NCBI RefSeq assembly: GCF_028583425.1
Contig: NC_072807.1
Span: 30,013,001-30,077,000 of the forward strand
Length of the DNA: 64,000 nucleotides
Direction of reading: 5' to 3'
Source: Eublepharis macularius
Taxonomy: Eukaryota; Chordata; Lepidosauria; Squamata; Eublepharidae
In this document: in pieces, positions 1-64,000 of the stretch
Numbering within the stretch: position 1 is the stretch's first letter
Layout of the letters: each line of letters opens with the position of its first letter
Notes under the pieces: model-generated
Database searches by the model: none
Told to the model about the DNA's origin: nothing
What the model saw: only the letters and a program-made list of their open reading frames with translations
Program-made: the position numbers and the translations under genes

Positions 1-17235
<17,235 letters not shown>

Positions 17236-17454
17236 CTGAAAGATACCAGAGAGGAAAGAAGGAGGACAGACAGAAAGAGAAGCAGATTATGTTCTGGGAG
17301 CCACAGGTCTGGCCTGACTTAAGTGTTTCAGATAGGCTTCAAAAGGCTGGCGTACTGATGCTCCTGGAAAGCTGCTAGGCGGCTTGAAGGCAAAGCGCCA
17401 GAAGGGGGGGGGGAGACAGCCCCACCTTTCTTTGGAGGGTGCTGCATTAAAGCC

Positions 17455-17550
17455 TTCCAAAGGAGCAAGATTTGAGTCCAGTAGCACCTTAAAAGACCAA
17501 CAAGATTTCCAGAGTATAAGCTTTCAGGAGTCACAGCTCCCTTTGTCGGA
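17455..17550 (+). repeat. gtagcacc-family repeat fragment
   Basis: Contains 'gagtccagtagcaccttaaa' and 'ataagctttcaggagtcaca', the consensus-like core of the family. Confidence 0.75.
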
Positions 17551-17624
17551 TAAAGGAACAGATCCAGAGGAGGCCCTTGAGCTGAAAACTTGCCCCTCTC
17601 TGCTTTACAGTGATGAAAATCAAG

Positions 17625-17800
17625 TTGGGTAGCCATGTTAGTTTGTCTGTAGCAGTAGAAAGGAGCAAGAGTCCAGTAGCACCTATAAGACTCGTAAAAT
17701 TAGTTAATAATATTTGATTTATATCAATATTTATATTTTAATTAGTTAATTTTGTGAGTATTATAGGTGCTGCTGGACTCTTGCTCTTTTCCAGTGAAGA
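17625..17800. repeat. foldback gtagcacc-family repeat
   Basis: Two inverted arms of about 50 nt (about 17659-17709 and 17740-17790) share 'agcaagagtccag(t/c)agcac' and an AT-rich turn 'ttatatcaatatttatattt'. Confidence 0.8.
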
Positions 17801-18774
17801 AAAAAAAAACATACTAGGTCCCATTTGGTCAGATGAATGAAATGTGTTCTCATTTGGCAGAGATACACTCATACATACGAGGCCATGAAAAGCAAGCGAT
17901 ACAGACTGTGATGTATCTGTGTAAACCTCTGATCTATAGAAACTAAGGAAAGCAGCCCTTCCCTGCCAAGGCTAATTGGTCACTCACAGGCTGTCTCTCT
18001 TGCATTTCCCGCTTGGTCCCACCATTTTTCTTATTCTTGAACAGGTATGAAAATTGGACCACTTTGCCTTTTTGCTTCTTTCCCACCTACGTTCTTGAAA
18101 AGAGCCTATGGATGTCCCAGAACAAGCTGGCCACCCCACCGGCCAGCCCAAACAGGACAAGAGGACGGGCCTCTGCCCCAGCAGTACAGTTGGGCACTGC
18201 AGTGAGCATCCCCCTGTACAAAACTTTGCCAGGATTTGAGGCTTTCAGCCAAGTGCCAGAAACCATTTCCATGTGTGACCTTTTAAAACTCACATCAAAA
18301 ACACTACAAAATGCTTGATGCCTGATATTGCAAGCAAGAAAGAGAGATAAAACAATTACCTACCTTTGTTCTCAGAGCTAAATGCTTAGAAGCGTCTGGA
18401 AGGCAAGTAAGCAGACAAGCTGTGTGCAAGTAGAAATGCGCCAGGAGAAACTTAATGCAGAGCTAATCTACTTAGAAGGTATTTAAAATACAAGTGTGCA
18501 CTTCTGGATTTTAAAGCCTTGTGGTATTTCCGTACTCTTGGTTTAGGTTCCAGGAATTAAAGTTAGTCCTCAGTCACTGAAGATAAATTCTTGAATAAAG
18601 AGAAAAATCATCAGATAACGATGCTTCATTTTTCATTAAAAATTCTATGTCATCTTTCCAGTGCTCAAGGTGATTCATAAGTAAATGTTGGTAACTGATA
18701 AACATTTCATAAAATCATTCAAACTATGGGCTCAAATTAAAGCACATATAATAAGACACCCTATATTGAGCTAC

Positions 18775-18990
18775 TGTAATATAGTGGTTAATGGTTGGGT
18801 TGTGAATCAGTGCTCTGCTGGTTCGAATCCCACTGCAGCCATGAGCTGAATAGATAGCCTTGGGGAGGCTGCTCCTCTCCACTCCAGCTCCCTGGCTGTA
18901 TTATGGGTATAATAACACTTGACGTTGTTCACTGCTCTAGTGGGGCACTAATATGTCTAGTATATAAGCACAGTTATTATTTTAAACAAA
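18775..18990 (+). repeat. tRNA-derived SINE, plus strand
   Basis: Head 'atagtggttaatggttgggt' with a perfect box B 'ggttcgaatccc'. The body ends near 'gtatataagcacagttatta'. Confidence 0.8.
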
Positions 18991-19017
18991 CACTCTATAT
19001 TAAGAAATTAAAAACAG

Positions 19018-19240
19018 TGTGATGTAGTGCTTAGTGTCAAACTAGGGTCTGGGAGACTCAGGTTTGAATCCCTGCTCTGCCATGGAAGCTTGCTGGGTGC
19101 CTTGTATGACATACAATCTGCCTAACCTACCTCACAGGGTTGTGGTGAGGATAAACTAGAGAGCAGAATGCAAGCTACTTTGGGTCTCCCAATGGGGAGA
19201 AAGATGGGGTAGAAATGAAACAAATAACTAAATAAGAAAC
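19018..19240 (+). repeat. tRNA-derived SINE, plus strand
   Basis: Box B 'ggtttgaatccc', 'ctctgccatggaagcttgct', 'cctcacagggttgtggtgag' and a tail 'ggggtagaaatgaaacaaat'. Confidence 0.85.
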
Positions 19241-19374
19241 AACATTTATATTGCAGTCCAGAACAGCTGCACTACCCTTTTTGAGCTCATTGTCTTCAAT
19301 AGATTTAGAAGGGTGTACTTCTGGTAAGGATGGTAATACACTATGAACAGTGCAGTCCTAATCCATTAGTTTAA

Positions 19375-19595
19375 AAATAACAACAACATTCGATTTATAT
19401 ACTGCCCTTCAGGACAATTTAACACCTACTCAGAGCGGTTTACAAAGTGTGCTATTTTTATCCTCACAATCACCTGGTGAGGCGGGTGGGGCTGAAAGAG
19501 CTCTGAGAGAGCTGTGACTGACCCGAGGTCACTCAGTTGGCTTCAAGTGGAGGAGTGGGGAATCAAACCCTGTTCTCCAGATTAGAGTTTAGAAT
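19375..19595 (-). repeat. Sauria-like SINE, minus strand
   Basis: Tail '(aac)n attcgatttatatactgccc', then 'gagcggtttacaaagtgtgc' and 'gtggggaatcaaaccctgtt'. Same family as 15899-16140. Confidence 0.87.
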
Positions 19596-20477
19596 GGTGT
19601 GACTCTGTTTGGGAATGCACTATAAAACAGCGAGCTCAATTCCACAACATTTGGTAGGATTTTTTTCATCTAAAAGCCAGATGAAAAAAAAACAAACCAT
19701 GAACACTTAATAAAGAGCCAGCTTTTCCCATCTCCTCCAGAAGTTCCTCCAAATTCCAAAGAACAGGCATTGCAACTGAAAAGGATTTCTCTCCTGATTA
19801 AAGTGAAGGTGCACCAACAGCATTAGAGAACCTTCTTAGGATCCATGAAATAGACTCATTGGATGGGGACAGCTGAAAGCTCATGTTTTAGTAAACCAAT
19901 GATGATCGAAGGTTCAGTGAGAAGGGAGTGAAATAGCGTAAGAACAGAGACAGCAATACAGACTGGATGATCTGCTGTAACTTTACTCAATGAAATGAGC
20001 TCTAAAAATAGTTTTATGTCAGGCTTTTAAGTACAAGATAATATTTTTCACTTTCATCTTTGCACACACATTGTTGTTTTCTGTTTCTTTTTGTAAACGC
20101 TGGTCCAGTAGTTGGTAAACATAATCCCAATAAAACTTGGATGCGCATCCCTTGCTTACAGCTTAATCCCTAATGCTTCTTTACAAAATCCCTTTAACGT
20201 TTGCTTGCGACTCTCTTAACGATCCACGTTTCCCTAAATTCATCCAGATTTTTAGAAGCAACTACCGAACTCCAGTTTCCTGTCTTTCTGGAAATGTAGC
20301 TTTGTGTGTGTAAATATCTCATCTGCAAACCTAAGAGCGAGGAAGTTCCAAAGTTTTTAAATTCCTAATCGTTAATCAAATATATAAGCTGCAGTGGCAT
20401 GTATGCAACTCAACTGCACTGTTTTAAATAGGTTTGCTACCACTTCCGATGGTGGATATGAGAATTTTTTTTCTTGT

Positions 20478-21560
20478 TCATCATCATCATATACCTTTAT
20501 TGGCGTAAGAACAATCACAAGATGGTAAGGTATCTGATCCATAACATATAAAAACTTCCAAATATACAAATCCATACAGACTACTAATTAAAATGACCTT
20601 TAAGAACTTCCACAAGAAATTTAGCAACTGCTTCAGTAATTTCAGGTACCAAATCATTTAAAAGAAACTGACATTTAAGGTCATTACTCCGGTGACTTTT
20701 AGAATGTAATAAATTAGAAAGCAAACATTCCTGGGCAGACTCATAAAAAGGGGGCAATCTAAAATTATATGGTTAATTGTGTCTAAGGAATTAAGACCAC
20801 ACGGACATAGATGCTCTTGCCTTGGGAACTGGAGAGACCTACCAGAAAGTAAGCTGGAATGGAATGCATTAACCCTGGCCAGGGGTCACTTGGTAGAAAA
20901 AAAGCTGGAAGAACTCATTAGCACAACTCATTCGCATATGCCACGCCCCTTGACATCACTGGAAATGTGTCATTAGCATGACTGATTTGCATATGCCACA
21001 CCCCCTGACATCACTTATCCTGGTTGTTTTGGACCCAATCCTGGCCATTCAGGGCCGAAATTGGGCCCAAAATGGCTAAAAAGGGGCCCAAAATGGTCAG
21101 GATCAGGCCGCTGCTGAGTGGGAGAGTGATCCACCACCTGTCAGAAGCCCGATCCGGGCTGTTTCAGCCCCAGTCCAGGCTGAAACGGGCCCAAAATGGC
21201 TGAGAGTCAGGTGGGCAGGGCCACCTGACGTGACCTCTTTGCGGAACTACCGGAACTGCGTTCCTGCACGTTCCCCCTCAAAATGAGCCCTGGCCAATCA
21301 GAAGGCTGTGCGCTGTGAGGGAATATCAAGAGCATGAAGATAATAAGCCATCCTACCTGGAAGACTAACGAGGCCAAGCATGGCGGGTGAACAAATACTA
21401 GGTTGAGCTGGACACAGTTCTTGCTGTTCAATGTCTATGAATTGTTGCTTGATCAAATAAGGCCATGAATTGTTTAGAAAGATCATAGTGATGAGGTGAA
21501 GGAGGGGACTTTTCTGGATTGTTTGAACTGGACGCATGATGATGTTAGTCTTACCTACTC
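20478..21560 (-). mobile_element. LINE 3' fragment (CR1/L2-like), interrupted by a hAT-like element
   Basis: The minus strand encodes pieces such as LARVNAFHSSLLSG and HLCPCGLNSLDTINHIILDC. This is the Cys-His end of non-LTR ORF2 proteins. It ends 'ccaataaaggtatatgatga', a LINE-type tail with repeated TGA/GAT units. It is split by the element 20880-21292. Confidence 0.75.
20880..21292. mobile_element. hAT-like non-autonomous element, 413 bp, inside a LINE
   Basis: Ends CAGGGGTCAC and TGAGCCCTG. The interior 'gggcccaaaatggc' is repeated. It is the same family as 61303-61735 in the opposite orientation. CCCTGGCC is found on both sides (20873-20880 and 21288-21295) and could be an 8-bp duplication that shares bases with the element ends. 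It carries an octamer ATTTGCAT at 20985-20992. Confidence 0.75.
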
Positions 21561-22539
21561 TGACTGACTACCTGAAAGTAAGCCCTGCTGCTGAGCAAAA
21601 ATGGGGCATATATCTGAATAATCATACGCAGGATTGCTCGGTAAAACATCCTGAATCATAGCCTTGATTCCAAATGCTGTGTTTAGAAGCAGCATTTTGC
21701 CATTTGTGCTACTATGTCTCATGCCGTGAAGCTTTTGCGCAAAACAAAAGAAGGCCCCGTGTGACCCGATGGGAACCTTTGAATTCAGAGGATCAATACA
21801 CAGAGAAATCGCTCTGCGCTTTGTAGCAGCATCTTCCCTGGCCAGGAATGACGGCGGGCATGCAGCCAGCCCATGAACAAGTTGTACAATACCCAGAGGC
21901 AAAAGAGCTCACGGTCTTAAGTATGTACGTTCTCAAGAGCTGAGCACCCTATTTGGATTGCAGAAGGTTCAGGCGTTATTTTCCCACAGCTTGTTTGCGA
22001 AAGTGATCTATTGACTTGAAGCAGATCCCATGCTGGAGATGATCTTTTCATGAGTATCTCCTACTCCAAGGCTGCTCATGCCAAGGAAAGAGTAATGAAA
22101 AGAAATGTCCCAACCTGTTTAGAGAGGAAAGCTAACAAGAAGTAGTGGAGGAAAATAACACCTGAGCTGACCCTGAGACACACACGGTCCCAACAATCTT
22201 TCCGGCCTGTTTGCAGAGTTCCTCCTCCAATATTGCACCACCTGTGCAAGTAGACCACTTGTGTGAGCAACTGCGAGCAGGAATCTGCAGTAGAGGAGAA
22301 ATAAGTTTTGCGATGGATTGAAGATTTAAAGCGAGCACTGGCATTGCTTCTTTGCTTCACAGGCATGACGTCTCTTCTGTTCTTCATGAGCAGACTAGGA
22401 GAGCACAGGCAACCCGGCTTAGAACAGCCAAGTTGTCTTCCTAAAAATCACATATATATCAATGGTTTGGATATAGGAAAAAAAATCTCTGTAATTGGGC
22501 TTTGTCTTGATGAATTAGTTTTTCTTTCCAAGAGGTCTG

Positions 22540-23100
22540 CATTTGCTTTGATTAAACAAAGACTTGTAGATATTGAGATGCAAGAACTTAGGAGCCTCGC
22601 CTCTGGTAGATGTTCCCCTAAGAGATGAGGGATTTCCTCTAATGGTTCTTTGGCAGAATATTTTTCTGGTTTGACTTCCCCTCACCTTCGGAGAGCCTTT
22701 ATGTTAGCGCACTTTAATGTTCTTCCTTCTGTGGTACTCCGTGGGAGGTTTAAGAAAATTCCTTACTTCACAAGGTATGGTGCCTGTGGCTTGAGGGATA
22801 TAGAAAGTACTAAACAAGTTCTCCTGTACTGCTTATTGTATTGTGATATCCGCGCCATTTATCTAGAACCTTTGCTTCAAAATCATGAAGGTCAATCGGA
22901 CGACAGTAAGTCACGCCTTTTACTATCCCACACATAACCCTGGGATCATGGAGTCTGTGGCTAAATTTCTTTGTTGTGCATTGAAGAGGAGAAGAATGGT
23001 TTAAGTGAAGGGGCAAGGGATTTTTTTTTTGTCTCCTTGCTGACTGTGCATATGCATGTCCTGTTATGCCAATAAAGGGATTTGATTTGATTTGGAAACT
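22540..23100 (+). mobile_element. LINE 3' fragment (CR1/L2-like), plus strand
   Basis: The peptide includes RRAFMLAHFNVLPSVVLRGR, then PYFTRYGACGLRDIESTKQV and LLYCLLYCDIR, which is the terminal C-H-C region of non-LTR ORF2. It ends 'ccaataaagggatttgattt', a LINE tail of GATTT units. It contains stops and is inactive. Confidence 0.78.
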
Positions 23101-24819
23101 TAAGATAGGTAAGAATGCTGTTGCTGTACTTATATACTTTTTAAAAAGATACACAAACGGTTTTCTGAACACGCGATGTAACTCTCTGCAGTTGACAGCT
23201 TCTTTTCCCAAGACCGCCACTGGGGAAAATATTTCAATAGCTCATGTGGTTTTGTACCGTGGCCATGAAGATTAGAACAGCTGGGCAGTAAGCCCTTCTC
23301 TGCTCTTTTCCCATACTGAAAGGACTCCAGCTGACCTGCTTTTTCAGACGGACCCCCCGGGATGAGATGAGAGAAATACCCACTAAGAAAATGAACAGTA
23401 CATTAAGTCACAAGAGTAGGGATTCATATCCGGCTAGAATGTGTCACTGGAAACAATCTGCAACATCTACTTGCGCAGGCTGAGCAGAAGTATGCACACG
23501 TCTTCCTGGGTGCACAGTTGTCCCCCAGCCACGTAAATGGCTATGCACAATTGAGGCCGTTGACATTAACAGGTGCAAAAGCCATCTGTTCTTCTATGAG
23601 CACAGCGCAAATAGCCTCTGTGATACAATTTCCTCCTTCCTGTCAATAAATGCTCCATTCTGTGAATCCAGCCTGGATGCTTTTCCATGTTGTACAGAGA
23701 CATATGCCCTAGGCAGCACTTCTGTTCAATATCGGACTCAGCCACAACTGTACAGAGGCAGAAATAATCAGACCAAGATACACATAAGGCTTCGTCGGTT
23801 CTGGTGAAGTAAAGAACACTTGTGACGAAAAGGCAACCAGGTCAGCAGCATCCTGTTCACATTATAGGAGGAATGCGCTCTAATGTGGAAGCTGAAATGT
23901 ATTTGATTCATAGAAGATTCAAAATTCTCCAACGTTATTGCATTTTCAAATATAGCAATACAACCCATGCTGTGATTATTTATACAACCATGCATGAATA
24001 TCATTCATTCATTCAATTGATACCCTGTGCCATTCCAAATAGTCGGAATAACTTATATAGATATTTTGAAATTTTACACTAAAAGCAGAAGGGGGGGACA
24101 CACAAAATATGGTCTTCCTTTTGCTAGTGTTCTTGTTGGGATTTTTAATGTGCGTAATAGCGGATAATCTATCTACAGCTATAATCCTTAATATACTGAA
24201 AGGCAAAGTAGACATTATAGACAAATGTGTGTCATGAAGCCTCTCTCTCTGTTGTGTGTGTGTGTTTGTTAATGAAACCAGCTTTGATGGGAGTTGCTTA
24301 ATCCTTTACCTGGTTCCTGTTTTTCTGTGTTGGGAAACACGAACCTGGAATTCAGTGCGGGGGGGGGGGATGCAACTTGGAAGGGCTACTGTGAGTGGGA
24401 AAAGGGCCAGTGAAGAAAGGGTTAAGAAGTGGACAGCAGTTGTGTCCAGGGCTAGTTATCTGCATTTGTATGTTACGCGCAGTTTGCCCTGCAATTGGAA
24501 TCAAGTTGCATTTAAACCAGCAGAGCTGATTTCCAACTCAAATATGCTCAGGAATCCGGCACAGCCTATCTCAACAGAGCTTCTCTCATTTTATACATAC
24601 AACAACATCGTCAGCTTTAAATCATTTCACTGGTATAGTGCAAAATGCATCGTAAACATCACTAATTTATACGCTCATATTCAGGGCGAGAAAGCCAAAT
24701 ACTGTTAGGAGGAGTTGGGAAATGTAGATAAGAGGCAATTCAAACACGCTTAATATTGATGCAGCATTACTAAATCAAGGGCCAGGTTAAGCAGTTATTG
24801 AACTAGACTCTAATTTTAG

Positions 24820-24940
24820 GGCCAAATTAGATGTGATGGTCAGACCACCCCGTGTCTTTTCAAGTGCTGATATGGACTTTAAAATGGAAGTGGCGTCTCC
24901 GTCGCGGGCAGGAGGATGCCATCATATCTAATTTGGCCCT
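24820..24940. mobile_element. MITE with AGGGCCAAATTAGATGTGAT ends
   Basis: A terminal inverted repeat of about 22 bp (agggccaaattaga.../...tctaatttggccct). There is no clear target duplication and no coding capacity. Confidence 0.7.
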
Positions 24941-25369
24941 CCGAATCTGGACATCAGAGTTAGCTCAAAACTCTGACCTCCTAGAGGCTCCCAAGGCTGG
25001 TTCTGGAATGCATCAAAGTACTAAAGTGGCACAGTTGGGGGACTAAGTGAAGAGCGCAAGGTTGCGTTTGCTTCTGACTGTGCTGGCTTTTGTACCTTTG
25101 CTCAATTTCCTGCCACTTGCTGGGTTGCATCCAGCCAGCTTTTTCACCTGGCCTCTCCTAATTTTCCTCTTCACTACAGCCTCCACCCCTCATGGCTATT
25201 TTCCGCATGCTGGTCCCATGACATACAACACAGACTTCTTGGTCGTCGTAGGGGACCCTCTCCTCGCTCTTTCAGCGGTGGAAAAGCTGGCTGGATCCAA
25301 CCCACCGTTTTTGCACACCACAGCAGAAGCACAGCCTGGAGCACTACATTGTACTGGTTTTACTGTTTG

Positions 25370-25375
25370 TTTAAT
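25370..25375 (-). terminator. candidate MYO5C poly(A) signal ATTAAA
   Basis: ATTAAA on the minus strand about 736 nt past the stop, followed within 35-60 nt by GT-rich 'tgtgcttctgctgtggtgtg'. An equally plausible ATTAAA lies at 25564-25569 with 'tgctgtgtc' and 'gggctgtgtttg' downstream. No AATAAA occurs between the stop and these sites. RNA 3' ends are needed to choose. Confidence 0.4.
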
Positions 25376-26110
25376 GATGTACAAACACACCTTAGCGAGT
25401 ATCCATTTTTATGCAAAAGGAAAACATTTGTGCGTTGGGGAGGGGAAGAGAAGGAAAAAGGCAGACATATACAGTTAAAAATTACCAGTTGTCTGAGTCT
25501 CAAACACAGCCCTATAATTTGACACAGCATATACTGGCACAGTGCGAGAGACATCTGTGGTTTTTTAATCTCTCATTATATGTACACATTAAATATCTCC
25601 AACAATTGCTTTCTTAAAACATACATATACAGGGATCTAAATTTACAAACAACATTATAAATATAAATGACAAAGGCGTGTCTTGACGAGCCCTTAGTAA
25701 CTGGAAGTGTTTAGCACTAACGAGATCATGGCCCCACTGGCCAGGAGTCAACACAGACAGATTCCAGCCCTCTGCACCTATAAACTATGACAAGGACCAT
25801 GCTGCCAAGGGAGTAAGGGCGAAGATGGTCAGTGCCATCGTATTCCATCTGAGACCATTTAAATCAATCCAGTTAGACTGGAGTGACTCTCGAGACCAAA
25901 CTGAAGTAACTTGCTCTGCAAAACGTCTAAGTCTGGAGCAGAGATTAGATTACTTAGTCTGTTTCTTACACCTGGATTTCCAAACTGTTTTCAAAATTAA
26001 CTTGTATACTATGCGGCTTACTTCACAGCGATTGGGGAAGCATATGATTGGGTTAGATGTTCGTTTGTCCTGTCCAAGCACAGGGTGAATTTTGCACCCA
26101 TCCCATGTAA

Positions 26111-63224
<37,114 letters not shown>

Positions 63225-63409
63225 CTGTAGGTGAAAAGCAAAACATGTAACAAGATACTTCAGATATTAAGATGAAAATATTCTGCTAGTAGGCCATAAG
63301 TTACCAAACACTGCTGCTATGTGAAAACAACAGAGTCCTAGGGTATCTTAAAAACTAACAAATGTGTACACTTTTGTGGATAAGAATAACAGCAGCTATA
63401 TGATAACTT

Positions 63410-63765
63410 GCCCTCACCTGGATAGCCCAGGCAAACCCAATCTCCTCAGATCTTGGAAGCTAAACAGGGTCAGCCTTGGTTAGTAATTGGATGGGAGACC
63501 TCCAAAGAAGACCAGGGCCGTTTCCACATGGCTTACCCGATTCTTCAAAATAGCGAAATCTCGTGTGAAATCTCGTGAGAAGACAGCATCTCCTCGTGAG
63601 ATTTCTCTATTTTGCAGAATAAGGTAAGCCGTGTGGAAATGGCCCAGGATTGCAAAGGCAGGCAATGGCAATGGTATCTCTGTTAGTCTTGAAAACTCCA
63701 CCAGGGATAACGATAGGTCAGCTATGATTTGACAGCACTCTCTATCATGACCATACGATAACTGA
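63410..63765 (+). repeat. 5S-rRNA-derived SINE, split by a MITE
   Basis: 63420-63506 reads like vertebrate 5S rRNA ('gatcttggaagctaaacagg', 'ggttagtaattggatgggag', 'acctcc'). After the nested MITE the body continues with 'aggcaggcaatggcaatggt' and a BovB-like tail 'gataggtcagctatgatttg' then 'acagcac'. It is a retroposon, not a 5S gene: the 5' part is altered and no T-run terminator follows the 5S part. Confidence 0.82.
63508..63644. mobile_element. MITE nested in the 5S-SINE
   Basis: Terminal inverted repeats 'ggccgtttccacatggctta' and 'taagccgtgtggaaatggcc'. 'ccagg' appears on both outer sides and may be the target duplication. Internal inverted motif 'gaaatctcgtgagaag...ctcgtgagatttc'. 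Same terminal text as 13677-13827. Confidence 0.8.
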
Positions 63766-63929
63766 TTCAAACTAGAGGGAAGCTTCATTATATTTTCAGT
63801 GGCCAAAATATACTTCTGGAGAATTGCAGAGAGAACTGCATTTTGTGTACTGAGATCAGCCTTTGATAGAACTGATGCAAAGTTCTGACCATATGAAAAC
63901 ACTGTGATCCCAAAGATCTCAACTGTACA

Positions 63930-64000
63930 CACATCACATGAAGCTGCCTTATACTAAATCAGTGCTGTCTACTCAGACGGGCAGTGGCTATCCAGGGTCT
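63930..64000 (-). repeat. tRNA-Ala-like SINE, 3' part, cut by the window edge
   Basis: 'catgaagctgccttatacta' and 'ggcagtggctatccagggtc' are the tail region of the family at 5025-5228, minus strand. Confidence 0.75.

Larger units (their letters stand above)
17236..26110. other. intergenic region between GNB5 and MYO5C, plus MYO5C 3'UTR
   Basis: About 8.9 kb between the GNB5 long-isoform ATG exon and the MYO5C stop. The right end is MYO5C 3'UTR. A noncoding 5' exon of GNB5 probably lies here but could not be placed. Repeats are listed separately. Stretches 18000-18770, 19600-20470, 21570-22530, 23110-24810 and 24950-25350 show no gene and no repeat family that I recognise. Confidence 0.7.
63225..64000 (-). 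other. MYO5C intron running to the window edge
   Basis: Contains a 5S-SINE split by a MITE and a SINE 3' end cut by the window. The preceding MYO5C exon was looked for and is not here. Confidence 0.8.

Noticed and set aside
24256..24708. 150-codon open frame in the intergenic region
   Set aside because: It starts in a GT-repeat, has no recognisable domain and no supporting splice or codon pattern.
63410..63510. Possible 5S rRNA gene
   Set aside because: Diverged, interrupted by a MITE, and attached to a SINE body with a BovB-like tail.
63480..63932. 150-codon minus-strand frame resembling a possible upstream MYO5C exon
   Set aside because: It runs through a MITE and the 5S-SINE. It has no similarity to the expected motor segment before residue 280.

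Overview
This is vertebrate genomic DNA, most likely from a squamate reptile and perhaps a gecko-like lizard. The genes are split into many short exons joined by GT-AG introns. The introns are full of tRNA-derived SINEs of the Sauria type, a BovB/RTE fragment, CR1/L2-like LINE pieces, a 5S-rRNA-derived SINE and many hAT-like non-autonomous DNA elements with 8-bp target duplications. The clade is inferred from this repeat mixture, not from a database match.

Two protein-coding genes lie head to tail on the minus strand, and both run off the window. On the left is GNB5, the G-protein beta-5 subunit that pairs with R7-family RGS proteins. Its 5' part is present: the long-isoform first coding exon (17091-17216), the shared exon carrying the short-isoform ATG inside a CpG island (14435-14546), and five further exons down to 1108. 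Its remaining WD40 exons lie beyond position 1. On the right is MYO5C, the class V unconventional myosin heavy chain. Thirty-four coding exons from 63224 to the stop codon at 26111 can be joined without a break in frame into 1,463 codons plus stop. They cover the second half of the motor, six IQ motifs, the coiled coil and the complete globular cargo-binding tail. Roughly the first 280 residues, including the P-loop, lie beyond 64000. The order GNB5 then MYO5C on one strand matches the arrangement known from mammals.

Layout: 1-17.2 kb is GNB5; 17.2-26.1 kb is intergenic and MYO5C 3'UTR, dense in SINEs and LINE fragments; 26.1-63.2 kb is MYO5C; 63.2-64 kb is MYO5C intron with a nested 5S-SINE. 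There are no functional tRNA or rRNA genes, no CRISPR arrays and no prokaryotic operons.

I see no new multi-gene system. The points most worth a second look are: a three-fold repeated exon module in the MYO5C rod; a conserved CxxC...CxxC (C1-like) element in the GNB5 long-isoform N-terminus; a GC-AG intron in GNB5; a 2.3-kb long-inverted-repeat hAT-like element with internal tandem repeats; a Penelope-like foldback with a hammerhead-like core; a foldback repeat family near the GNB5 CpG island; and a direct duplication flanking one IQ-encoding exon of MYO5C.
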